Counted from the first letter of the stretch, positions 7,903-16,926 are shown. The stretch is DNA of 64,000 nucleotides from an uncultured Bacteroides sp. (GCF_910586915.1 NZ_CAJULN010000008.1:56449-120448); one strand, 5' to 3'. Numbers and translations are program-made. Notes: a model not told the origin generated them from the letters alone.

Positions 7903-8790
7903 TTATGGCTGTTCCAGCTCCACCTTTACAGGGAAATGGTCGGAGGGAGTGCGCGCCTGGCAAGGCTGTTCTGTATTGCTGCGGTAGGTATCCGTCAGCA
8001 CGCCATACCTTTTCACGCGGAAAGAGGGGGAGACGAATACATGGTCGATGCGGCTATCCGTAAAACCGTTGGTGTCGTAATCGTTGAACGTGCCGTTGAG
8101 CGCATAGCGGAAGTCGCACTTCTCGTAAGAGTCGCACAATACCCCTTTGCTGACGAGGGCGTCATACGACGGGTGCGTCTGGTCGACGTTGAAGTCGCCC
8201 GTGAGGATGGCGGGAAGCTCTTTCCCTCTGCCCAACTCTTTCATTTTCTCCTGCACGAGAAAAGCACTTTCCACACGTGCCTGCTTGCCTACGTGGTCCA
8301 TGTGCAGGTTGAAGAAGAGAAATTCAAATCCGGTATCTTTGCATTTGAAGTGTCCTCAACTGCAAATGCGCGGCAGCACGGCATCCCATCCCTTGCTTGG
8401 CACGTCGGGAGTTTCCGACAGCCAGAAGTTGCCTTTTTCTATCACGTCGAACTTGTCGGTACGGTAGAAGATGGCAGCGTATTCGCCTTTTTCCTTACCG
8501 TCGTCGCGTCCTACGCCGATGTAGTCGTAGCCGGGGAGTTCTTTTTTCAAATCGTTCAGTTGGTGGATAAAGCACTCTTGAGTGCCTACGATATCGAAGT
8601 CGTGGTATTGAATCAGTTGTGCAATCACCGGACAGCGTTGCCCCCAACCGTTCCCACGGATGGAGTCGTGGCTGTTTGCCTGTCTTATGTTGTAGGAAGC
8701 AACGGTGAGGGAAGTGGGTTGGTGACTGCTCCGGCAACTGCCCAGGCACATCGCCGTGAGGGCAATAAATACAAGTTGTTTTAGTTTCAT
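7903..8790 (-). pseudogene. Endonuclease/exonuclease/phosphatase-family lipoprotein gene with in-frame TGA
   Basis: The frame from ATG at 8790 to the stop at 7903 reads as one 295-codon EEP-fold protein except for a TGA at 8356-8358 (codon 145). Before the stop: lipobox LGSC, 'SYNIRQANSHDS' and the catalytic 'VGTQECF'. After it: 'FNLHMDHVG', the metal-binding 'LTGDFNVD', 'RIDHVFVSP' and the terminal 'SDHFPVKVEL'. Because both halves are in the same frame, a single base change (TGG to TGA, C to T at 8356 on the plus strand) explains the break; EEP proteins carry a conserved Trp at this place. The -7 motif TACTTTTG on the minus strand (8829-8836) supports the 8790 start. The gene would be a secreted phosphodiesterase or phosphatase, possibly acting on phosphorylated mannan beside GH125. 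It could be a real recent pseudogene or a sequencing error. Confidence 0.85.
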
Positions 8791-8828
8791 GTCTTTGATA
8801 GTTTGCTTGATAAATAGTTTATTGCCTT

Positions 8829-8836
8829 CAAAAGTA
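8829..8836 (-). promoter_or_regulatory. -7 element upstream of the EEP gene
   Basis: Minus-strand TACTTTTG matches TAnnTTTG and lies 38 bp ahead of the EEP start. No clear -33 TTG is seen. Confidence 0.5.
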
Positions 8837-8972
8837 CGATATTTTTTATTCACACGGAGGGGAAAAATGAAAAAAAGCCATCCCCGGAATAGACGAAATT
8901 TTGGGATGGCTTCTTGTATAGTGTGCTTACTATGCTTCGGCATACTATGTTCGGTTTATCAATCGGTAAAGG

Positions 8973-9239
8973 TTATTCCTTGACAGGCTCCGCCGGTTTG
9001 TCTTTGGATGCGGTGTCTTTCACCACCGTATCGTTGACCATAGCAGCGGGTGCAACGAGTTCCACCTTTTCGGGCTTGTCTTTCTGGGTCACAGTGTCTT
9101 TCACCACTGTGTCGTTGACCACTGTTGCATTGACTTCTGTCCGGGCTGTCTCAGCTTTCACAGAATTCTGAGCCCTGACAAGGAATGAACCACCACAAAC
9201 AAACATAAACATTGCTACTACTAATACTAATTTTTTCAT
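8973..9239 (-). CDS. Small exported repeat protein, function unknown
   Basis: 88 residues. The first 24 form a signal peptide (MKKLVLVVAMFMFVCGGSFLVRA, cleavage before or near Gln). The mature part is low complexity and contains two copies of VNDTVVKDT separated by a Lys/Glu/Pro-rich linker, ending in DKPAEPVKE. The repeated protein blocks are also repeated in DNA (near 9015-9040 and 9088-9115). No catalytic or binding motif is visible. It sits alone between the EEP gene and the sulfatase on the same strand. I do not recognise a family. The signal peptide and stop-free frame argue that it is a real gene. Confidence 0.6.
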   Translation of the reverse strand: MKKLVLVVAMFMFVCGGSFLVRAQNSVKAETARTEVNATVVNDTVVKDTVTQKDKPEKVELVAPAAMVNDTVVKDTASKDKPAEPVKE

Positions 9240-9447
9240 AATCGTTTGCTTTACATTAGACTTATATTTTCAATTCTCTCATTTTAAGTTAAGGAATCGG
9301 TAACTGTTGTATTAACATTCACACTTACATAAAGTTCAAAGTGCGTGCCAGAAAGAGAGAAAAAATAGTAAGTAGTTGCTATACAGTGCGATGGTGTCTG
9401 CTCAGTGTACAAACCGTGTGTGGCGGATAATGGGGAATGTGTGGAAA

Positions 9448-9492
9448 GTGTGTTGTTCGGGTGGGGAATAATTCTACACCCGAACGACACGC
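9448..9492 (-). terminator. Long hairpin just after the sulfatase gene
   Basis: A 16-bp stem with two G-T pairs (9448-9463 with 9477-9492) encloses a 13-base loop, 20 bp beyond the sulfatase stop. The minus-strand flank has only a short T run; the plus-strand flank is T-rich. It is probably a terminator or 3' stabilising structure. The rest of the 9240-9512 gap shows nothing else. Confidence 0.55.
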
Positions 9493-9512
9493 TGTTTCTT
9501 TCTTTTCAGGAG

Positions 9513-11069
9513 TTAATTACTTTCGTCGGGCCACGGACAGGGTTTGCCTGTTGCTTTGACAACGGGACGCTGTGCATCCGTTTTTCTCAGATAGCTGCCC
9601 AATTCTTTGGATAACTTTCTGACGATGTCCGGATGTTGCGTGCTGAGGTCTTTGCTTTCACCAATGTCGTCGGCTATGTTGAACAACTCTTTTTTCCCGC
9701 TTCCATAATAATAAATCAGTTTCCAGTCGCCGTTGCGTACGGCACAGTTGAAGTTGATACCCGGCCCGTCGTTTCCCCAGTTGTTGGGCATATTCCAGAA
9801 AAGGCTTCTGTTTTCGGACGGGTTGCCTGTTTGTTTCAGAAGAGGCAGGAAGCTGACACCGTCTATTGGCTGAACGGTTTTATACTTCTTGATTCCCGCC
9901 ATTTCGAGGATGCTGGGGTAGAAGTCTTCAATCAGCAAGTAACTGTCGCATCGACTGCCCGGTGCCACCACTCCCGGCCAACTGACAATCATCGGTTCGC
10001 GGATACCGCCTTCATAAAGAGAACCTTTGCCACTGGTTAAAGGATAATTCTGCGTGTGCAGTTTGCCGTCGCGCCAATAAGGTGAAGAGGCAAGTCCGCC
10101 GTTGTCGCTCATAAAGATGATGACGGTGTTGTCGGCTTCTCCGTTTTTCTCCAGCCAGTCCATCAGGTCGCCCAGGCTCTTGTCCATACCTTCGATAAGT
10201 GTGGCGTAGGCCGCTTCGTGGTCGGTCAGGCCTTTTTTCTTGTACTTCTCATAGAAACGCATATCTTTATTCAAGGGAATATGGACGGCATACTGCGACA
10301 TATAGAGAAAGAAAGGTTGGTTGTATTTTGGGGCTTTGTCCAGCGCTTTCAGGGCTTCAAGGGTCAATGCTTCGGTCACGAAGGTTTCCGTTCCCCAGTA
10401 TTTCTCCAGTCCGGGCACTGCCATGAGTGATATGGGTTTGCCGTCTTTGGTGTGTCCGTAGTTCTCTTCTCCCAAATAGCTGGCAAGCCCGCCGGCGGCG
10501 TGTCCGGCAATATTGACTTCAAATCCCCAGTGGAGCGGGCTCTCTCCCGGGGTGTCGATGGCGCCGAAGTGGGCCTTTCCGCAGTGGATGGTGTGATAGC
10601 CGTGCGCTTTCAGAATTTGCACGAAGGAAGTTCCGACATACGTGTTGGCGGTGCCGGGCACTTGGCTTACACCGTTATAATTCCAGTCGGGTACGGCAAG
10701 TAGCGAGTCTTCACGGTCGGTCATCGTGTTTTTTTGCAATGTCCAGTTGGTGACCCGGTGGCGTGCGGCGTTTGTTCCGGTGATGAGGCTGCATCGGGTG
10801 GGAGAGCTGATGCTGTTGGCATATGCTTGGGTAAACATCATTCCCTGCCGGGCGAGCCGTTCCATGTTGGGCGTTTCGTATCGTTCGTTGTAGTGTGTTT
10901 TCTGTTTCCAGAAAGGAAGCGAGGTGTCTTGCCACCCCATGTCGTCCACCATAAACAGGATGATGTTGGGACGTTTCGTTTCGTCCTTTGCCGGTGTACG
11001 GTCCTTTGCTTGCAGTGGGAAGGCAGCAAGCGGTACAAGTGCGAGGGAGTATAATGCTTTTTTATCCAT
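9513..11069 (-). CDS. S-type sulfatase (arylsulfatase superfamily), exported
   Basis: 518 residues from the chosen ATG at 11069, which gives a signal peptide (MDKKALYSLALVPLAAFPLQA); an upstream Met at 11129 adds unlikely sequence and overlaps the -7 site at 11127-11134. The metal-binding 'NIILFMVDDMGWQD' is near the N-terminus. The maturation motif is S-S-P-T-R followed by CSLITG, so Ser88 is the predicted formylglycine precursor. This is the serine type that needs an anaerobic radical-SAM maturase (anSME), not present in the window. 'FFLYMSQYAVHIPL' and 'MSDNGGLASSP' are further S1-family blocks. It should remove sulfate esters from host glycans in the periplasm or at the surface; the specific sugar cannot be predicted. 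Confidence 0.92.
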   Translation of the reverse strand: MDKKALYSLALVPLAAFPLQAKDRTPAKDETKRPNIILFMVDDMGWQDTSLPFWKQKTHYNERYETPNMERLARQGMMFTQAYANSISSPTRCSLITGTNAARHRVTNWTLQKNTMTDREDSLLAVPDWNYNGVSQVPGTANTYVGTSFVQILKAHGYHTIHCGKAHFGAIDTPGESPLHWGFEVNIAGHAAGGLASYLGEENYGHTKDGKPISLMAVPGLEKYWGTETFVTEALTLEALKALDKAPKYNQPFFLYMSQYAVHIPLNKDMRFYEKYKKKGLTDHEAAYATLIEGMDKSLGDLMDWLEKNGEADNTVIIFMSDNGGLASSPYWRDGKLHTQNYPLTSGKGSLYEGGIREPMIVSWPGVVAPGSRCDSYLLIEDFYPSILEMAGIKKYKTVQPIDGVSFLPLLKQTGNPSENRSLFWNMPNNWGNDGPGINFNCAVRNGDWKLIYYYGSGKKELFNIADDIGESKDLSTQHPDIVRKLSKELGSYLRKTDAQRPVVKATGKPCPWPDESN

Positions 11070-11126
11070 AATGTTTTGTGACGTATTTCGTTGGGCAAAC
11101 AATCGTTCGTGCATTCTCTGCGCTGG

Positions 11127-11134
11127 CAAAGATA
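11127..11134 (-). promoter_or_regulatory. -7 element for the sulfatase gene
   Basis: Minus-strand TATCTTTG (TAnnTTTG) 57 bp ahead of the ATG at 11069. It shows that the sulfatase can be transcribed separately from the gene before it. Confidence 0.5.
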
Positions 11135-11147
11135 CACATTTTATAGA

Positions 11148-12434
11148 CTAAAAAAGCGGAGTAACGAGCGAAGAGTTGGCGGCTCCCGGTGTTCCTCCGG
11201 TAACATCGTCGGAAGAACGCCAGTTCTTCCGGGTTGAAGAAGATAATTCGGGCGAGAGTTTTTCGAGCGATATACCTTGATGTCTTTTGTTGCCCGAAGT
11301 GTGCATCGACTCGAAATAGCTGCACTTGTCAATCAGCCGCGATTCTTCTTCATCGGTCATGATGGCTATATAGCTGTCCTCATTCGTAAGTTTAGGGAAA
11401 TTGGCTATTTCCACAATTGTCTTTCCGTCGGCTTTGTGCTTGCTGACAAGTTTGGCGGCATACTTCGTCAGGCAGATGTAGCCGTAAGGAGGAACCTGAA
11501 TCTGCCGGTTGCCGTCTGCTTGTTGCAGTACGACCGAAGTCTTGGTCGTGGTGGAACCGAAGCCTGTATCGACATATCTGATAAACTTTAACGCCGCAAC
11601 GGAAACAGGAGAGGCGGATGGATTGTAGAGTTCGATATACTCCGCACCGTCGGTTGCATTGTCGTACATTACTTCGTTGAACGACAGCAGATTTCTCACC
11701 TCTTTCGGATAATCGGGAAGAGACGGCTCTGCCGGAGGGTCAGTCCCGTCCGGAGCATTGCCGGAAGATATATCCCTGGTCAGTTGCACATGGTGGAATC
11801 TGAAACCTTGACGACGCGTTTTGGTATAAACGCAATAGATACCTGCGCAGACCGAACTTTGCAGGCCGGTGTCTTTTACTCTTTTCTCTTCGGTGTACTC
11901 CTTTTCGGTATCCAGCCGTGTCCAGAAAGTCCAGTAACCGTTGTTGTCGCATTCTACCTTTATAGATAGTTTCGGCGAGTTGTTTCCTTTCATGAGTTCC
12001 CTTCCCGAAGCCAACAGTTTCGGTTGTCCGTCGTCCTGGCGGTAAAGCCCCACGTTGTCTTTGGCTCCGCCTATCTGTATAAAGTATCCGTTCAGATTGC
12101 CGGACAGGACTTCGGAGGATGACGCCAGATAAAACCGGGCGTAATTGTAGGAAGAGGGATTGAAGGTGAGGCACACGCCAAATTCCCAACGGGTATTTCT
12201 TACAGTGGTGGACGGGATGGTGATATACGCCGTTCCGCTCTCTTCCTGCGGGGCGTTCAGGCGGATGCCTTCTTGGGGGCTGATTGTGAATTTGTCTGTT
12301 TCACCTTTCCACGGGAGCAGGGCGGTGATGTTGTCTTTCTCTTCCAAAGATTCGTCCTCGTAAAGTCGCGAACAACTGTGGAGTGAAAGAAGGAAAAGAC
12401 TTAGAAGAAGTGTAAATGCTTTGCGGATGTCCAT
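11148..12434 (-). CDS. Lamin-tail-domain lipoprotein
   Basis: 428 residues from ATG at 12434 (an ATG at 12461 would put nine extra residues before the signal). The lipobox LHSC is followed by the acidic SRLYEDESLEEKD, suggesting surface export. Residues about 60-215 resemble a concanavalin-like beta-sandwich of the kind that wraps ligands. Residues about 245-400 carry a lamin-tail domain: 'LLSFNEVMYDNATDGAEYIELYN' and 'VPPYGYICLTKYAAKL'. Lamin-tail domains in secreted bacterial proteins are thought to anchor or bind, sometimes beside nucleases or phosphatases. No enzyme motif is seen. It lies between asd and the sulfatase on the same strand. Role unknown; a surface binding protein is the best guess. 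Confidence 0.7.
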   Translation of the reverse strand: MDIRKAFTLLLSLFLLSLHSCSRLYEDESLEEKDNITALLPWKGETDKFTISPQEGIRLNAPQEESGTAYITIPSTTVRNTRWEFGVCLTFNPSSYNYARFYLASSSEVLSGNLNGYFIQIGGAKDNVGLYRQDDGQPKLLASGRELMKGNNSPKLSIKVECDNNGYWTFWTRLDTEKEYTEEKRVKDTGLQSSVCAGIYCVYTKTRRQGFRFHHVQLTRDISSGNAPDGTDPPAEPSLPDYPKEVRNLLSFNEVMYDNATDGAEYIELYNPSASPVSVAALKFIRYVDTGFGSTTTKTSVVLQQADGNRQIQVPPYGYICLTKYAAKLVSKHKADGKTIVEIANFPKLTNEDSYIAIMTDEEESRLIDKCSYFESMHTSGNKRHQGISLEKLSPELSSSTRKNWRSSDDVTGGTPGAANSSLVTPLF

Positions 12435-12523
12435 ACGATTCTGTTTAAAGGTGTTTTTCATGAAACCGTATTTGTTTGTCGATGTCGCAAAAGCAATTGC
12501 GGTTCGGAAAGTTGTAACTATGA

Positions 12524-12551
12524 CGGCGGTGTATCAAGAGACGCACCGCCG
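12524..12551 (-). terminator. GC-rich hairpin after asd
   Basis: Arms CGGCGGTG (12524-12531) and CACCGCCG (12544-12551) form an 8-bp stem directly after the asd stop. There is no T tract, so terminator function is only likely. Confidence 0.4.
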
Positions 12552-12561
12552 CCACTGTGTA

Positions 12562-13569
12562 TTAAATGTTTTTGACTTTAATCAGATATTCGGCAATCTG
12601 AACAGCGTTCAGAGCGGCGCCTTTCTTTATCTGGTCGCCTACAATCCAGAAACTCAGCCCGTTTTCGTTTGTCAGGTCTTTGCGGATACGTCCTACGTAA
12701 ACCGGGTCTTTACCTGCTAAGAACAACGGCATCGGATATTCCTTCTCGGCAGGGTTGTCCTGAAGAATCAGTCCTTCGCCTTTGGCAAATGCTTCGCGGG
12801 CTTCTTCTACGGAAATCGGACGTTCGGTCTCTACCCAGATACTTTCGGAGTGAGCACGCAAGGCGGGGACACGTACGCAGGTGGCGCTTACCTTGATGTC
12901 GGAGTGCATGATTTTGCGTGTCTCGTTATACATCTTCATCTCCTCCTTCGTATAGCCGTTTTCCGTGAACACGTCAATCTGCGGAATCAGATTGAAAGCC
13001 AACTGATAGGCAAACTTCTCTACGGTGACAGGTTCGTTGGCCAATACTTGGCGGTATTGTTCGTACAACTCGTCCATAGCGGCGGCACCTGCGCCGCTTG
13101 CAGCCTGGTAGGTAGACACGTGCACGGTTTTTATATGAGAAAGTTGTTCGATGGCTTTCAGTGCAACTACCATTTGGATTGTTGTACAGTTCGGGTTGGC
13201 AATGACGCCGCGAGGACGTTCCAATGCGTCTTCGGCATTTACTTCGGGCACTACCAAAGGTACATCTTCATCCATACGGAATGCGCTGGAATTGTCTATC
13301 ATTACAGCACCATACTTGGTGATTGTCTTTTCAAACTCCTTAGATGTTCCTGCTCCGGCAGAAGTGAAAGCAATGTCTACCCCTTTAAAGTCATCGTTGT
13401 GTTGTAAGAGTTTCACCTCGATTTGTTTACCGCGGAAAGTATAAGTCGTTCCGGCACTACGTTTAGAACCGAACAAAACTAACTCGTCCAACGGGAAATT
13501 TCTTTCATCGAGCACACGCAGGAATTCCTGTCCCACGGCTCCGCTTACGCCAACAATAGCTACTTTCAT
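12562..13569 (-). CDS. asd: Aspartate-semialdehyde dehydrogenase
   Basis: 335 residues. The N-terminal 'VAIVGVSGAVGQEFLRVL' is the NADP-binding loop of Asd. The catalytic cysteine is in 'IANPNCTTIQMVVAL', and the catalytic histidine region follows as 'VRVPALRAHSESIWVE'. The enzyme reduces aspartyl phosphate to aspartate semialdehyde, the branch point to lysine, diaminopimelate (cell wall), threonine and methionine. It is transcribed alone, with a minus-strand -7 motif TACTTTTG at 13641-13648. Confidence 0.97.
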   Translation of the reverse strand: MKVAIVGVSGAVGQEFLRVLDERNFPLDELVLFGSKRSAGTTYTFRGKQIEVKLLQHNDDFKGVDIAFTSAGAGTSKEFEKTITKYGAVMIDNSSAFRMDEDVPLVVPEVNAEDALERPRGVIANPNCTTIQMVVALKAIEQLSHIKTVHVSTYQAASGAGAAAMDELYEQYRQVLANEPVTVEKFAYQLAFNLIPQIDVFTENGYTKEEMKMYNETRKIMHSDIKVSATCVRVPALRAHSESIWVETERPISVEEAREAFAKGEGLILQDNPAEKEYPMPLFLAGKDPVYVGRIRKDLTNENGLSFWIVGDQIKKGAALNAVQIAEYLIKVKNI

Positions 13570-13640
13570 CTTTTTCTTTTGTTAAATTGTGAATATTGAA
13601 TTTCTCCTCCTCACACTGTCGAATAGAAGAGATTTGGTTG

Positions 13641-13648
13641 CAAAAGTA
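13641..13648 (-). promoter_or_regulatory. -7 element for asd
   Basis: Minus-strand TACTTTTG matches TAnnTTTG, 71 bp ahead of the asd start codon. Confidence 0.5.
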
Positions 13649-13799
13649 TAACATTTTGCCGTATAATAAGTATTTCAGATAAGAAAAAGTTATACGGCAG
13701 TTCGTTTTTAGAGGTAATTGGTAAAACTGCTGTTGAAATAGCCTGAAACTTTTGTCCCGGATGCCTGAACAGATTTGTTTTGCTTCCTGCTTTTATTTC

Positions 13800-13887
13800 G
13801 TTCCACTATAGTTGTCTTTGCGTTCCACTATAGTGTTCCGAAAGGGAAACTATAGTGTTTTTTGCGGAACACTATAGTGGAACGCAA
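13800..13887. repeat. Array B: four palindromic units, core ACTATAGT, exact 22-bp period
   Basis: Units follow the pattern 5-bp arm, ACTATAGT, 5-bp arm, 4-bp spacer. The cores start at 13805, 13827, 13849 and 13871, exactly 22 bp apart. Arms are GTTCC or its complement GGAAC (or close variants); spacers are TTGC, GAAA, TTGC and GCAA. The array lies in the roughly 500-bp gap between divergent asd and the antiporter gene, and the same unit recurs at 28522-28611. Apart from the asd promoter, nothing else was recognised in this gap. Confidence 0.9.
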
Positions 13888-14065
13888 AAACGACAGGCAG
13901 TAAGGATGATTCTTGCAGGCAATGGAACGAATCGTGCATACGGGAGAAAGAAATGAAAATCTCATGCCGGTTGTTGCTGATATGAGTCTATATCGGATAT
14001 CAACTTATTGGTGGTATGCAAACTTTTTTGTTCCTTTGCATTGTGAATTCCTAAAGCCAAAGCCT

Positions 14066-16201
14066 ATGAGCCTGTTTGATTTTAATTTAACCTTGCCGAT
14101 TGCCGACCCCACCTGGGTATTCTTTCTGGTACTGATTATCATTCTCTTTGCTCCCATGATTCTGGGTCGTTTGCATATTCCTCACATCATAGGCATGATT
14201 TTGGCGGGTGTGGTGATTGGCGAACACGGTTTCCATGTGCTCGACCGCGACAGCAGTTTCGAACTCTTCGGCAAAGTGGGCTTGCACTACATCATGTTCC
14301 TTGCCGGGCTTGAGATGGATATGGAAGACTTTAAGAAAAACCGGACGAAAAGCGTTGTATTCGGCTGGCTCACCTTTCTTATTCCGATGGGGCTGGGTAT
14401 ATGGAGCAGCATGAGTATGCTGGGCTACGGTTTTCTTACGGCGGTGCTGCTTGCCAGTATGTACGCCTCTCATACGTTGATTGCTTATCCCATCGTCAGC
14501 CGTTACGGATTGTCGCGCTTGCGCAGTGTCAACATCACCATCGGCGGCACGGCAGTGACGGTGACTCTTGCCTTGATAATCCTTGCAGTCATAGGCGGTA
14601 TGTTCAAAGGCGGTGTCGACGGATGGTTTTGGGGATTTCTTGTGGCGAAAGTGGCCTTCCTCGGCTTTCTGATTGTATTCTTTTTTCCCCGTATCGGGCG
14701 TTGGTTCTTCCGGAAGTACGACGACAGCGTGATGCAGTTCGTGTTTGTGCTGGCAATGGTCTTTCTCGGTGGCGGGCTGATGGAGTTTGTCGGGATGGAG
14801 GGCATTTTGGGCACTTTCCTTGCCGGCCTGGTGCTGAACCGGCTGATTCCTCACGTATCTCCTCTGATGAATCGTCTGGAGTTTGTGGGGAATGCATTGT
14901 TTATCCCTTATTTCCTGATTGGGGTGGGGATGATAATTGATGTAAGAAGCCTGTTTGCCGGCGGCGAGGCGCTGAAAGTGGCGGCAGTCATGACAGTGGT
15001 GGCCACCTTTAGCAAATGGCTCGCCGCATGGATTACACAGAAAATCTACGGTATGCACCCCAACGAGCGGAATATGATGTTCGGCTTGAGCAATGCGCAG
15101 GCGGCAGCCACGTTGGCGGCAGTGCTGATTGGGCACGGAATTGTGATGGACAATGGCGAACGCCTGTTGAACGACGATGTACTCAACGGTACGGTCGTGA
15201 TGATTCTTTTCACTTGCGTCATCAGTTCGTTGGTGACCGAGCGTGCGGCACGGCGCTTTGCCCTGAATGAAACGGCGCAGCCGGAAGAAGAGGAGACCCG
15301 CAAAAACAATGAGCAGATACTGATTCCGGTAGCCAATCCGGACACGATTGAAGAACTGGTCAACCTCGCATTGGTGATAAAGGATGCCAAACAGAAGAAT
15401 GCACTGATAGCCCTTAACGTTATCAACGACAATAACAGCTCCGGAAAGAAAGAGTCGCAGGGAAAACGCAATCTGGAAAAGGCGGCGATGATTGCCGCCG
15501 CAGCCGATGTGCCCGTCACGATGGTGAGCCGTTATGATTTGAACATCGCTTCGGGTATTATCCATACGATAAAGGAGTATGAGGCTACGGATGTGGTCAT
15601 CGGTCTGCACCGTAAGGCCAACATTGTAGACTCTTTCTTCGGACACCTGGCAGAGAGTCTGCTCAAAGGCACACACCGCGAAGTGATGATTGCCAAATTT
15701 CTGATGCCGGTGAATACCTTGCGGCGAATCCATATTGCCGTTCCGCCGAAAGCCGAGTATGAGACGGGGTTTGCGAAATGGGTGGAGCACTTCTGCCGCA
15801 TGGGAAGCATCTTGGGATGCCGCGTGCATTTTCTCGCCAACGATCGGACATTGATGAGGCTCCGCCAACTTGTGCAGAAGAAGTATGCGGGAATGTCGGC
15901 GGAGTTTACTGCGCTCGACGAATGGGAAGACCTTCTTCTCTTGACAGGACAGGTGAACTACGACCATCTGTTGGTGGTTGTTTCCGCCCGCCGGGGGTCG
16001 ATTTCCTACGACACCTCTTTTGAACGTCTGCCTGCGCAACTCGGAAAATACTTCTCCAATAATAGTTTGATTGTATTGTATCCCGACCAGTTCGGTGAGC
16101 CGCAGGAGATTGTCTCTTTCTCCGACCCTCTCGGACATAATGAGTCACAGCATTACGAAAAGGTCGGCAAATGGTTCTATAAATGGTTAAAGAAAAACTG
16201 A
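14066..16201 (+). CDS. CPA2-family cation/proton antiporter with C-terminal USP-like domain
   Basis: 711 residues from ATG at 14066 (MSLFDFNLTLPIADP); the frame is open 51 codons further upstream but that part reads as non-coding. About 12 hydrophobic segments cover residues 15-410, with the CPA2 blocks 'LHIPHIIGMILAGVVIGEHG', 'GLHYIMFLAGLEMDMEDF' and 'GLSNAQAAATLAAVLIGHGIV'. The last 250 residues are soluble and resemble tandem universal-stress-protein folds, probably a regulatory domain. It exchanges Na+ or K+ for protons across the inner membrane. The stop codon overlaps the start of the next gene (TGATG), so the two are translationally coupled. Confidence 0.9.
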   Translation: MSLFDFNLTLPIADPTWVFFLVLIIILFAPMILGRLHIPHIIGMILAGVVIGEHGFHVLDRDSSFELFGKVGLHYIMFLAGLEMDMEDFKKNRTKSVVFGWLTFLIPMGLGIWSSMSMLGYGFLTAVLLASMYASHTLIAYPIVSRYGLSRLRSVNITIGGTAVTVTLALIILAVIGGMFKGGVDGWFWGFLVAKVAFLGFLIVFFFPRIGRWFFRKYDDSVMQFVFVLAMVFLGGGLMEFVGMEGILGTFLAGLVLNRLIPHVSPLMNRLEFVGNALFIPYFLIGVGMIIDVRSLFAGGEALKVAAVMTVVATFSKWLAAWITQKIYGMHPNERNMMFGLSNAQAAATLAAVLIGHGIVMDNGERLLNDDVLNGTVVMILFTCVISSLVTERAARRFALNETAQPEEEETRKNNEQILIPVANPDTIEELVNLALVIKDAKQKNALIALNVINDNNSSGKKESQGKRNLEKAAMIAAAADVPVTMVSRYDLNIASGIIHTIKEYEATDVVIGLHRKANIVDSFFGHLAESLLKGTHREVMIAKFLMPVNTLRRIHIAVPPKAEYETGFAKWVEHFCRMGSILGCRVHFLANDRTLMRLRQLVQKKYAGMSAEFTALDEWEDLLLLTGQVNYDHLLVVVSARRGSISYDTSFERLPAQLGKYFSNNSLIVLYPDQFGEPQEIVSFSDPLGHNESQHYEKVGKWFYKWLKKN

Positions 16202-16917
16202 TGGAAAAAGAGAACTGGCAACAAAGGACGGAACTTCTTCTCGGCGAAGAGAAGATGAACCGCATCCGCAACGCCCACGTGCTCGTAGTGGGGCTGGGCG
16301 GAGTAGGCGCTTATGCCGCCGAGATGATTTGCCGTGCGGGAGTAGGGCGGATGACGATTGTCGATGCCGATACGGTGCAACCCACCAACATAAACAGGCA
16401 ATTGCCTGCCCTGCATTCCACTTTGGGGATGCCGAAGGCGGAAGCATTGGCTGCCCGCTATAAGGATATTAATCCGGATATAGAGCTGACCGTTTTTCCG
16501 GTGTATCTGAAAGATGAAAACATCCCCCAGCTGCTGGATGACGGCAAGTACGATTTTATTGTCGATGCCATCGATACCATCAGCCCGAAGTGCTATCTGA
16601 TTTGTGAAGCGATGAAGCGGCGCATCCGAATTGTCTCCAGTATGGGAGCGGGGGCGAAGAGCGATATTACCCAGGTTCACTTTGCCGACCTTTGGGACAC
16701 GTATCATTGCGGACTGAGCAAAGCGGTACGGAAACGTTTGCAGAAAATGGGAATGAAACGGAAACTTCCGGTAGTATTCAGCACCGAACAGGCAGACCCG
16801 AAAGCCGTGCTGCTGACGGATGAGGAACAGAATAAGAAATCCACCTGCGGAACGGTCAGTTATATGCCCGCCGTGTTCGGGTGTTACCTGGCAGAATATG
16901 TCATTAAACGATTATAA
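16201..16917 (+). CDS. tcdA: tRNA threonylcarbamoyladenosine dehydratase-like E1/ThiF protein
   Basis: 238 residues from the ATG at 16201 that shares bases with the antiporter stop (TGATG). The ThiF-type Rossmann motif 'VLVVGLGGVGAYAAEMICRAGVGRMTIVDADTV' is at the N-terminus, followed by 'NINRQLPALHSTLG' and 'DFIVDAIDTISPK', all typical of YgdL/CsdL (TcdA). TcdA uses ATP to cyclise t6A at position 37 of ANN-decoding tRNAs to ct6A. The C-terminal 'TCGTVSYMPAVFG' is also conserved in that family. Its coupling to an ion antiporter looks coincidental. Confidence 0.9.
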   Translation: MEKENWQQRTELLLGEEKMNRIRNAHVLVVGLGGVGAYAAEMICRAGVGRMTIVDADTVQPTNINRQLPALHSTLGMPKAEALAARYKDINPDIELTVFPVYLKDENIPQLLDDGKYDFIVDAIDTISPKCYLICEAMKRRIRIVSSMGAGAKSDITQVHFADLWDTYHCGLSKAVRKRLQKMGMKRKLPVVFSTEQADPKAVLLTDEEQNKKSTCGTVSYMPAVFGCYLAEYVIKRL

Positions 16918-16926
16918 AAGGCTGTT

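Noticed and set aside
8356..8358. TGA as a selenocysteine or reassigned codon
   Set aside because: The expected residue is Trp in a structural position, no SECIS-like hairpin directly follows, and every other gene here uses TGA as a stop (for example 16199-16201).
9513..11069. Cys-type sulfatase or alkaline phosphatase
   Set aside because: The maturation site reads S-S-P-T-R followed by CSLITG, so the modified residue is Ser88; the Cys lies after the motif.
13800..13887. Array B (and the others) as a CRISPR array
   Set aside because: The units are 22 bp in total with 4-bp spacers that repeat and are complementary to one another; CRISPR spacers are about 30 bp and unique, and no cas genes are present.
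14087..16138. 683-codon open frame on the minus strand opposite the antiporter
   Set aside because: It is the antisense shadow of a well-supported CPA2 gene: His/Gln-rich composition, no motif, no promoter.
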